Below, one piece after another: positions 1-4,650 of a DNA stretch of 5,173 nt. The stretch comes from Nitrososphaerota archaeon (GTDB lineage Archaea; Thermoproteota; Bathyarchaeia; Bathyarchaeales; Bathycorpusculaceae): the NCBI GenBank assembly GCA_031260365.1, contig JAIRJY010000134.1, positions 1 through 5,173 of the forward strand. Direction: 5' to 3'. Made by a program: the position numbers and the translations under genes. The first letter of the stretch is position 1; each line of letters starts with the position of its first letter. The notes beneath the pieces were generated by a model. The model did not search any database. It was not told the origin of the DNA and saw only the letters and a program-made list of their open reading frames with translations.

Positions 1-545
1 ATCAAAGTCAAATTAAACCTTTTTAGCTCCTGACGCAAAACATCACCTGCCTTAACCAAAACATCCATTACCTGAGCGTATTCACCTTCTTTTAACAAAC
101 CCTTCATAAGACATATTCTCTCACTTACAGGAGGATCTCCCTGTGCATCATCTTTAAGCGTAACTTCAAGATAAGGAGGATCAAAAGGAATACCTTTTTC
201 AAGAGTAAATCTACGACACATACTACCAGCTGTGAAATAACGTAACACAAATTCAAGCTTTGGAACAGTAACAGAACGCACTTTCATTAAACCTTTATCA
301 AGATCAGCATCCAAATAATGCGTTGGAATATCATTTGCTTCCATTACCTCAAAAAAATATTTTGAAACAGCAAGCCCAATTTTACCCTTACCCAAAACAC
401 TACCCCCAACAGTGTTAAAACCAGGATCAAAAACACCATTCACACCAGTAGCACTATCTTTGAAAAACAAAAAACATGTGCCACTTTCCTCATTTAACAA
501 AACATCTTTTGTTTTACCCACATAAACTGTTTTCATAGTTCCCAT
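1..545 (-). CDS. purC: SAICAR synthetase (phosphoribosylaminoimidazole-succinocarboxamide synthase), C-terminus cut by window edge
   Basis: PurC joins CAIR and aspartate, using ATP, to make SAICAR in cytoplasmic de novo purine synthesis. I translated the minus strand; the frame is open from an ATG at 545 to the window edge, giving 181 complete codons. Visible family motifs are VGKTKDV (residues 9-15, nucleotide-binding start), FKDSATG (28-34), DPGFNTVGG (40-48), the THYLD region (75-79), EFVLRYFTAGSMCRR (98-112, the GS..RR substrate-binding segment) and PPYLEVTLKDDAQGDPP (123-139). The family is usually about 235-250 residues, so some 55-70 residues, including the DFK.EFG-type motif, lie outside the window. 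A GAGG at 556-553, seven bases before the ATG at 545, favours that start; a second Met at 536 fits the usual family N-terminus (MKxxYxGKTK) but is too far from the GAGG. It is divergent from the 926-1743 cluster. No inactivating change is visible. Confidence 0.95.
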   Translation of the reverse strand, partial: MGTMKTVYVGKTKDVLLNEESGTCFLFFKDSATGVNGVFDPGFNTVGGSVLGKGKIGLAVSKYFFEVMEANDIPTHYLDADLDKGLMKVRSVTVPKLEFVLRYFTAGSMCRRFTLEKGIPFDPPYLEVTLKDDAQGDPPVSERICLMKGLLKEGEYAQVMDVLVKAGDVLRQELKRFNLTL

Positions 546-583
546 TTAAACGCCTCAAACATTTTACATTACAAACTATAGCG

Positions 584-612
584 TTTATAATTGTACAAAT
601 TTATTTATAAAT
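584..612 (-). promoter_or_regulatory. Candidate archaeal TATA boxes for purC
   Basis: Read on the minus strand, two TATA-like boxes lie upstream of purC. The nearer is AATTATAAA (592-584); it would put transcription start near 560, just before the GAGG at 556-553. The farther is the palindrome ATTTATAAAT (612-603), which would give a leader of about 35 nt. The sequence alone cannot say which is used, and AT-rich DNA makes chance matches common. Confidence 0.4.
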
Positions 613-778
613 AGCATCCTCTCTAAACCGCACAATATACCTAACAAAACAGATAATAAATACATAAAATCAAACGTTACATAAACTTATTTGAAACCGC
701 CAAATATACAAGAATAAAATTGTTGAAGAAAAATATTACTATGAGAGAGACAGGGTGCTACGAACTAGATACACGACA

Positions 779-796
779 ACGATATCACTATATCGT
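779..796. repeat. 7-bp inverted repeat in the purC/small-protein intergenic region
   Basis: ACGATAT (779-785) and ATATCGT (790-796) are perfect inverted copies around the spacer CACT. The site is in the 380-nt gap (546-925) between divergent transcription units, about 85 nt before the TATA-like box of the plus-strand cluster. It could be a binding site for a dimeric regulator. A 61-codon frame over it (720-905, TTG start) has no recognisable content, and I do not call it a gene. The rest of the gap shows only the promoter elements listed. Confidence 0.35.
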
Positions 797-881
797 CACT
801 AAAAAAAGAAACCTGAAATCTGTGTACAGTTTCACTTTAACTCAACTCTCCACTCTTTCAATTAACAGTTTTAACATCCCA

Positions 882-917
882 TTTAAAAACAAATATCAAC
901 AATAACCATTCTCGAGG
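882..917 (+). promoter_or_regulatory. Candidate promoter and ribosome-binding site of the small-protein cluster
   Basis: TTTAAAAA at 882-889 is a plausible archaeal TATA box. About 25 nt downstream, near 912, would be the transcription start, followed at once by GAGG at 914-917 and, eight bases later, by the ATG at 926. The mutually consistent spacing of these elements is the main support for the 926 start. Confidence 0.5.
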
Positions 918-925
918 AATAAATA

Positions 926-1075
926 ATGGAACACATCCTGGAACATTGTCAAAACCCTTGGAAAGACATTTGCAACATAGAACAAATCAAGCTATACATA
1001 CAATTCAAAGGTGAAACAATCCCCATCTGCGAACATTGCTGGAGCAAAATCGCAGATCAAGATAATGAATGGTGA
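926..1075 (+). CDS. 49-aa small cysteine-rich (probable zinc-binding) protein
   Basis: This short frame starts at ATG 926 and stops at TGA 1073-1075. Cysteines occur as C8, C16, C35 and C38, the last two in the knuckle CEHCW (35-39). C8 sits in the segment CQNPWKDIC. Four Cys in two groups about 20 residues apart suggest one zinc site of treble-clef or ribbon type; His7 and His37 are also near. The end is acidic and aromatic (ADQDNEW). A GAGG eight bases before the ATG supports both start and reality. The stop overlaps the start of the next gene by 7 nt, which points to translational coupling. I recall similar small CENPW/CxxCW proteins in Bathyarchaeia-like genomes, but I know of no assigned function. 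Nucleic-acid binding or a role as a small complex subunit is speculation. Confidence 0.75.
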   Translation: MEHILEHCQNPWKDICNIEQIKLYIQFKGETIPICEHCWSKIADQDNEW

Positions 1076-1314
1076 TTGACGTGGGAGATTTTCGTGTAAA
1101 CAGCGCAAAAACTTACTTAGGAAAAAATGTTAACTTACATCTAAAAGACGGTGCAGTAATAGTAAACGTTCACTTAGTAGCTATCAAAAAACCTAAACTA
1201 GGCAAAAAAAATCTGTTAGAATACACTTCGTTTGGAAAAAATAGAAGAGAAAATATTCCGTTAAAAAACATTGCATACGCTGAGGGACTCAATCGAAATC
1301 TGTTGTTTACATAA
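1069..1314 (+). CDS. 81-aa hypothetical protein with Sm-like sequence pattern
   Basis: The ATG at 1069 lies inside the end of the 49-aa gene (7-nt overlap, different frame), so the two are probably cotranslated and no separate Shine-Dalgarno is needed. Residues 16-39 (YLGKNVNLHLKDGAV then VNVHLVAI) follow the pattern of an Sm1 motif: LG, alternating hydrophobics, a KDG turn, then another strand. After a Lys-rich stretch (40-60), IPLKNIAYAE (63-72) resembles the Sm2 strand pair, in which the usual RG is replaced by LK. Size and order fit a single small beta-barrel, and the many Lys/Arg residues would suit RNA binding. This fold assignment is inference from pattern alone. An alternative is another small beta-barrel such as an SH3-like fold. 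I recall similar proteins in related archaea but no known function. Confidence 0.8.
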   Translation: MVIDVGDFRVNSAKTYLGKNVNLHLKDGAVIVNVHLVAIKKPKLGKKNLLEYTSFGKNRRENIPLKNIAYAEGLNRNLLFT

Positions 1315-1350
1315 AAACTATTTGACCTATAGATAAAAGCTAAAATAACT

Positions 1351-1743
1351 TTGTATAAATTTAGACTTATGTATTGCTCTCACTGTGGACTTTGTTGTAC
1401 CGAGACAGAAATGTTACTATCAAAAGAAGATATCAACAGAATAGAAAAAAAAGGCTTCCACAAAAAATATTTTGTGAAAATCAATAATGGTTATGCTCAA
1501 CTTAAAAACTATAATGGTTATTGTGCTTTTTATAATTTAGACGAACATCGATGCCGCATTTATCTCGATAAACCATCTGGTTGTGGAGTTTATCCCGTAA
1601 TTTTGGATGAAGATGTAGGCATAATAGTTGATGATATTTGCCCAGAAAAAGCTACGATCACTTCCGAAGAAAAAGAGAACAAAGGCAAAACTGTGCTTAA
1701 ACTTATTAAAATTATAGATACAGAAGCAGATATAAGACGTTAA
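1351..1743 (+). CDS. YkgJ/UPF0153 family cysteine-cluster protein
   Basis: This is a small cytoplasmic protein of the CxxCxxCC family (YkgJ-like, Pfam family of putative zinc or iron-chelating proteins). Residues CSHCGLCC (9-16) give the signature. The second half has CAFYNLDEHRCRIYLDKPSGC read as C58, C68 and C78, followed by the VYP element, and C97 in DDICPEK. These eight Cys are the expected set, so the metal site looks intact. The biochemical function of most members is unknown; metal binding is the accepted guess. The start is uncertain. TTG 1351 (used here) gives 130 residues, while ATG 1369 removes six residues and still keeps the first Cys at position 3. Neither has a clear Shine-Dalgarno. 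The gap to the 81-aa gene is 36 nt, so one transcript is possible, though AT-rich sequence there could also hold a promoter. Confidence 0.88.
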   Translation: MYKFRLMYCSHCGLCCTETEMLLSKEDINRIEKKGFHKKYFVKINNGYAQLKNYNGYCAFYNLDEHRCRIYLDKPSGCGVYPVILDEDVGIIVDDICPEKATITSEEKENKGKTVLKLIKIIDTEADIRR

Positions 1744-2028
1744 TTAGATTTCAGTTTGTTAGTACAGCAACTTTTGAGTGTACATTAACAGTTGTATCCA
1801 TCCATGATTCCCGTTAATACACCACATATACTCTGCTAAAAATGGTGAAAACTGAAAATAGCCACAAATAAAAGCTTATTTTAAAAAAATATGGTCGTTC
1901 TCACAGCCATGTGTTACAACACATCACACTACAAAATGCCCCAAACAGCTTTTAAAAACAAAATTAAAACACTCAAAACTTCAATCCACACATAACAAAC
2001 AAAAACCACACATATACTGAACAAAACT
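1744..2028. other. Non-coding stretch downstream of the YkgJ-like gene
   Basis: I see no credible gene here on either strand. The stretch from about 1920 to 2040 is strongly A/C-rich on the plus strand. A hydrophobic minus-strand frame at 1929-2138 (ATG at 2138) overlaps the transposase remnant out of phase and looks like a composition artefact. AAATAA and TTATTT (1866-1871, 1876-1881) form an AT-only hairpin. A run of seven A at 1883-1889 would be a T7 run on the minus strand, where it could end transcription leaving the pseudogene. The left end of the former insertion element may lie here, but I found no terminal repeat to define it. Confidence 0.5.
1909..1924. repeat. 16-bp near-perfect dyad
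   Basis: ATGTGTT (1909-1915) and AACACAT (1918-1924) are perfect inverted arms around AC. The site lies roughly 105 bp beyond the last recognisable codon of the transposase remnant. It could be an operator-like site or a leftover of the element end. No partner copy was seen on the other side of the remnant. Confidence 0.35.
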
Positions 2029-2432
2029 CTAAACCAACACAATTTTGTAACACCAAAAAGACACATAGTCACGTATTCCGGGAATGTAGTATCCATCGTG
2101 TTTGAACCAGTTTTTAATGTTAATGAGAGCAAATGCATCTAACGCAGTTTTTAGTACTTTTTATAGTTTTCATGGGTTCTGGTTTTGAGCTTTCTTAATA
2201 CTTAGTGCATTTTCGACCTCAATAGGCTCAATAGTATTCAAATCGGGCAAAACTCGTTTCACATTTGCCCACTTGTACTTAATTCTACTAAAATCTAGAG
2301 GATACACCGGCAAAAACACACCACAACAGTTGCCAAGCATACAATTGTCTTATGCGATGAAAGCCATGTATTATCCAAAAACACAACATCCCGAGCAACC
2401 TTTGGCAAGAACTGTCTTAAACCACCATATAA
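2029..2432 (-). pseudogene. Decayed DDE transposase fragment, probably IS630-like
   Basis: The minus strand holds the C-terminal half of a transposase in two frames. From 2432 one frame reads LRQFLPKVARDVVFLDN then TWLSSHKTIVCLA; the FLDN Asp (codon 2375-2373) fits the second catalytic Asp of IS630/Tc1-type enzymes, followed by the usual H-K region. The reading then shifts to another frame at about 2322, giving GVFLPVYPLDFSRIKYKW and ANVKRVLPDL, the counterpart of the LPPYSPDLNPIE..W..LK block. The Glu expected after the Ile is a Lys, so the active site is lost. The same frame has stops at 2172-2170 and 2163-2161, then KVLKTALDAFALINIKNWF and more up to a stop at 2031-2029. The N-terminal helix-turn-helix half and the first Asp are absent. 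This is an old, immobile insertion relic. The IS630 assignment rests on motifs only; the last block (about 2031-2160) is the least certain part. Confidence 0.68.
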
Positions 2433-2631
2433 AAAACTGTGTCACTGAATATATATGAAAACGTTGTTATAACTCGCAGTTAAACATCAATAACTATTTT
2501 ATCCGCCTAACAATAAGAAATGTTCAAAACACTGTTTATCTAAAATAAAAAATGGAAAATGGGAGACATATCCAAAATAAGTTTTTGCTTAGTTTATTAG
2601 TCAGGATTACCGTATTTGGAAATGAAATAGA
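2433..2631. other. Non-coding stretch between the transposase relic and the 61-aa gene
   Basis: All six frames are interrupted and I recognise no further transposase motif. The missing N-terminal half has either been deleted or decayed beyond recognition. TTTATTAG near 2594-2601 is a weak TATA-like candidate for the downstream 61-aa gene; it would place transcription start about 10 nt before the ATG at 2632. Confidence 0.4.
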
Positions 2632-2817
2632 ATGGTTAACGCTGAAAAATCATGCAATGCCCGTATAAATGAGACAAAGATTACGCGTTTACCATGTGGT
2701 TGTGTTTATCAAGATACTAACTGGATGTTAATGCGAATAAACGAATGTAGTTATCATCATCGTAGAAGAACAACAAAAAGACCATATAGACCAAAAGCGG
2801 AGTGTGTTAGACCGTAG
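2632..2817 (+). CDS. Possible 61-aa small zinc-binding protein
   Basis: The frame begins at ATG 2632 and ends at TAG 2815-2817. The centre reads RLPCGCVYQDTNWMLMRINE then CSYHH, so C22, C24, C39 and H42 or H43 are placed as in a compact zinc knuckle (CGC, about 14 residues, CxxH). The remainder is basic (RRRTTKR at 44-50, more Arg/Lys up to 60), which would suit nucleic-acid contact. C8 and C58 are further Cys. No good Shine-Dalgarno precedes the ATG (only GGA about 12 nt upstream), so the start is tentative. The gene stands between an insertion relic and an inverted repeat, and no partner gene is evident. I do not recognise a named family. The LPCGC...C..H pattern is what makes a real gene more likely than a chance frame. 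Confidence 0.55.
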   Translation: MVNAEKSCNARINETKITRLPCGCVYQDTNWMLMRINECSYHHRRRTTKRPYRPKAECVRP

Positions 2818-2844
2818 TAACAAGTTACAAATAACAACTTGTTA
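2818..2844. repeat. 9-bp inverted repeat after the 61-aa gene (hairpin or operator)
   Basis: TAACAAGTT (2818-2826) and AACTTGTTA (2836-2844) are perfect inverted arms with a 9-nt spacer. The left arm begins directly after the TAG of the 61-aa gene, and the right arm ends about 50 nt before the flippase-like gene. It could be an RNA hairpin at the 3' end of the first gene or a regulator site for the second. No long T-run follows, so a classical terminator is not indicated. Confidence 0.5.
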
Positions 2845-2896
2845 TCTGCAGAGTTTTACACAAAGCATTTAACTTACTATAGTTAACTCTAATAAC

Positions 2897-4024
2897 ATGG
2901 ATAACAAAACGGTACAACAGGGTAAAGAAAAAAAGCAAAACTTATCCAGATTTCTAAAGATTTTTCTACAAATAGCAGTTATAGTTGCAATGTTTGCAGT
3001 ATTACTCTGGTATATATCCACATATCAAACTGACGGCATGACATTATCTGATGCGTTACTTAACATCAAGATTCAATATTTGGCACTTGCTTTTCTTATG
3101 TATTTTGGAATAAACGTGCTATTTACTCTCCGACTACAAAGAGTTCTAGCTAAAGATAATGTCAAAACATCTTTTGGAAAAACCCTGCTTTCGCAGTACG
3201 CAGGCATGTTAACAAGCGACTTTACCCCAGGACGCTCAGGATACATGCTAACCCCGGTATATCTAAGAGACCAAAACGTCCCATCATCAAAAAGCCTCTC
3301 CACTATATTAGGCATACAAACAATAGAATTCCTCATAAAAGTAGCAGGCGGAATAGGAGCCGTAATTTACCTAGTTAAATTCGTTCCAACAACAACATGG
3401 AACGAAATGTTCCCACAAACATTAGCAGGTGTAAATGTAGGCATATTAATCGCCTGTTTTGGCATCGGTCTAATGTCTCTTGGTGCTACTGTATTAGCAC
3501 TTTTCACTTGGTCAAAAAAAGCCATAAACATATTTTACAAAATTGCAAACATGCGTTTCATAAAAAAATTCACAGGTGGTCTAGTAGGTAAACTTGAAGA
3601 ATACAAAGAAAGCGCACACAACACCCAAAAAGCAATTCCAGAAATATTAGCTCTAACATTAGTGTGTTGGCTACTAAAAGGCTTTGAATGGTGGTTCTTA
3701 GGCTTAGCTTTTGGAATAAACGTGCCTTGGATAGCATTCTTCTTAATACATCCACTAGTCACAGCACTCGCATTTATACCAATAATACCTGCAGGATTAG
3801 GAATACAAGAAATAGGCATCACAGGCATACTAGGCTTACTAGGCGTTCCCCTAGTTACAGCAGGCGCATTTGCTATAATCGCACGCATATTATTAATCAT
3901 CGAAGACCTCATAGGATTACCACAAATTGTAAAATCATCAAGCTTACTTTTCACACGCAAAAAACCACAAACACAACAACAACCTCCCACCACTACACAA
4001 GAACTAAAACAAAACAGCAATTAA
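2897..4024 (+). CDS. UPF0104/flippase-like integral membrane protein (LPG synthase TM-domain family)
   Basis: This 375-aa polytopic membrane protein matches the family of the membrane half of lysylphosphatidylglycerol synthase (MprF N-terminal domain, PF03706 type), found widely in archaea as a stand-alone protein. Visible segments: a basic N-terminal tail (1-18), hydrophobic helices at about 20-41, 58-78, 137-160, 181-205 and 250-272, then a nearly continuous hydrophobic stretch at 276-345. Family landmarks are TPGRSGY (110-116), the I-PAGLGIQE segment (297-305) and the Arg in IIARI (327-331). Relatives are thought to move lipids or lipid-linked precursors across the membrane; the substrate here is unknown. 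There is no synthetase domain, so it is not a full MprF. The last 22 residues (RKKPQTQQQPP onward) form a polar Gln/Thr-rich tail coded by A/C-rich DNA. No Shine-Dalgarno is seen; a weak TATA-like TTTAAC near 2868 would give a leaderless message. Start ATG 2897 fits. Confidence 0.9.
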   Translation: MDNKTVQQGKEKKQNLSRFLKIFLQIAVIVAMFAVLLWYISTYQTDGMTLSDALLNIKIQYLALAFLMYFGINVLFTLRLQRVLAKDNVKTSFGKTLLSQYAGMLTSDFTPGRSGYMLTPVYLRDQNVPSSKSLSTILGIQTIEFLIKVAGGIGAVIYLVKFVPTTTWNEMFPQTLAGVNVGILIACFGIGLMSLGATVLALFTWSKKAINIFYKIANMRFIKKFTGGLVGKLEEYKESAHNTQKAIPEILALTLVCWLLKGFEWWFLGLAFGINVPWIAFFLIHPLVTALAFIPIIPAGLGIQEIGITGILGLLGVPLVTAGAFAIIARILLIIEDLIGLPQIVKSSSLLFTRKKPQTQQQPPTTTQELKQNSN

Positions 4025-4172
4025 GAGTTTCCACCTTTTTGTAAATATAACATGACAGTCTTCATGATCATGTAAGTAAAAGAAAGTGGAAAATACGTAT
4101 TTGTTTACTCGAAAAACGTTAAAAACAATAAAACTATAGAAATGTCGTTACCCACCTAATGGGAACCTCCAG

Positions 4173-4180
4173 TATAAATA
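4173..4180 (+). promoter_or_regulatory. TATAAATA box with no gene downstream on its strand
   Basis: TATAAATA is a close match to archaeal TATA boxes. On the plus strand it would start a transcript near 4205 running antisense into the tRNA, with no coding frame ahead of it. It is most simply a chance match in AT-rich DNA, or it could drive an unrecognised non-coding RNA. Confidence 0.2.
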
Positions 4181-4195
4181 AAAAGAAACTAAAAA
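4180..4195 (-). terminator. Candidate T-rich terminator of tRNA-Val
   Basis: On the minus strand two T5 runs (4195-4191 and 4184-4180) are separated by AGTTTC. Archaeal terminators are typically T-rich tracts without a strong hairpin, and this one lies about 52 nt beyond the tRNA 3' end. Confidence 0.4.
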
Positions 4196-4246
4196 GACAA
4201 AACATACCTACTTGCCACAAACAATAACACTGTTAATTTAATAATC

Positions 4247-4323
4247 TGGTGGACCGTACCGGATTTGAACCGGTGATCTTCGCCGTGTGAAGGCGACGTC
4301 CTAGCCAACTAGACTAACGGTCC
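4247..4323 (-). tRNA. tRNA-Val (anticodon CAC), CCA encoded
   Basis: The minus strand folds into a full cloverleaf. The acceptor stem is GGACCGT (4323-4317) with ACGGTCC (4257-4251), all seven pairs intact, then discriminator A (4250) and genomic CCA (4249-4247). The D arm is GTCT...GGAC. The anticodon stem is TCGCC/GGCGA around the loop TTCACAC, with anticodon CAC at 4289-4287. The T arm is ACCGG, loop TTCAAAT, CCGGT. The anticodon reads GUG (Val). Length is 74 nt without CCA; there is no intron at 37/38 or elsewhere. It is a single tRNA gene, convergent with the flippase-like gene. Confidence 0.97.
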
Positions 4324-4632
4324 ATTTGAAGTTTAAAATATATTCTTACCTTCATAAAGTCTTCCCTTTTACTAGCACATTAATAGCAACATACAAAACA
4401 AAAAAAGTACTTCACAAAAATGCGTTACTAACACTGCCGAAAGTTTGTATTTCTGATGGTTTACTTGTTTAAGTGTAAATTTGTTAAACTGTTATTTGTC
4501 GAGTTTACGTTGTTAAATTGCGCTTTTTGGGGGTCATTTGTGAGTTAGTGATAAGCTGTTCGCACTGCTAACGTTGTTACCAACAAAAATGAAGAAAACA
4601 TCATTATCAGCAGATCTTAAAAATAGTGGATC
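4324..4632. other. Gene-free stretch between tRNA-Val and the MucBP-like protein
   Basis: No frame on either strand holds a credible protein. From about 4440 to 4580 the plus strand becomes G/T-rich, with a G5 run near 4530, unlike the A/C-rich sequence on its left. Imperfect inverted pieces occur (TTTAC 4460-4464 with GTAAA 4474-4478), and ACGTTGTTA appears twice (near 4508 and 4570). I could not build a convincing structured RNA, box C/D RNA or riboswitch. It is the 3' side of the membrane-protein gene and the 5' side of the tRNA. Confidence 0.4.
4332..4361 (-). promoter_or_regulatory. AT-rich promoter candidate of tRNA-Val
   Basis: Just upstream of the tRNA on the minus strand are CTTTATGAA (about 4360-4352) and AATATATTTTAAA (4344-4332). 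The first is about 30 nt before the mature 5' end, the better distance for a TATA box. The second has the better sequence but is only about 15-20 nt away. Confidence 0.3.
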
Positions 4633-4650
4633 TCACTCTTCGGGAGTGAG
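4632..4650. repeat. 7-bp hairpin overlapping the stop codon of the MucBP-like gene
   Basis: CTCACTC (4632-4638) and GAGTGAG (4644-4650) form a perfect 7-bp stem with a 5-nt loop. On the minus strand the stem includes the last codons and the TGA (4635-4633). A T5 run follows about 10 nt later. It may be a 3'-end hairpin of this message. Confidence 0.45.

Larger units (their letters stand above)
4025..4246. other. Convergent intergenic region between the flippase-like gene and tRNA-Val
   Basis: No gene is seen. A T5 run at 4036-4040, 12 nt after the plus-strand stop, may end flippase-gene transcription. TTTCCAC (4028-4034) and GTGGAAA (4086-4092) are distant inverted copies, and CATGATCATG (4063-4072) is a 10-bp palindrome between them. 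CCCA/TGGG (4151-4154, 4160-4163) is a minor hairpin. On the minus strand, T5 runs at 4184-4180 and 4195-4191 could stop tRNA transcription about 50 nt past its 3' end. Confidence 0.45.

Noticed and set aside
720..905. 61-codon plus-strand frame starting at TTG
   Set aside because: No ribosome-binding site and no recognisable motif; it covers the promoter and inverted repeat of the downstream cluster.
1929..2138. 69-codon hydrophobic minus-strand frame
   Set aside because: It overlaps the transposase relic out of phase; the hydrophobic residues come from T/G-rich composition of that strand.
2273..2458. 61-codon plus-strand frame
   Set aside because: It is antisense to the transposase remnant and shows no motif or ribosome-binding site.
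3535..4044. Several long frames in both strands inside the flippase-like gene
   Set aside because: They are shadows of a biased coding sequence; only the frame at 2897-4024 has membrane helices and family motifs.
2461..4580. ACGTTGTTA found three times (near 2460, 4508 and 4570)
   Set aside because: A short AT-rich 9-mer without regular spacing or shared context; chance is a sufficient explanation.
4440..4632. Possible box C/D small RNA (CTGATGG near 4453 and ATGATG on the minus strand near 4600)
   Set aside because: No correctly ordered and spaced C, D', C' and D boxes on either strand.
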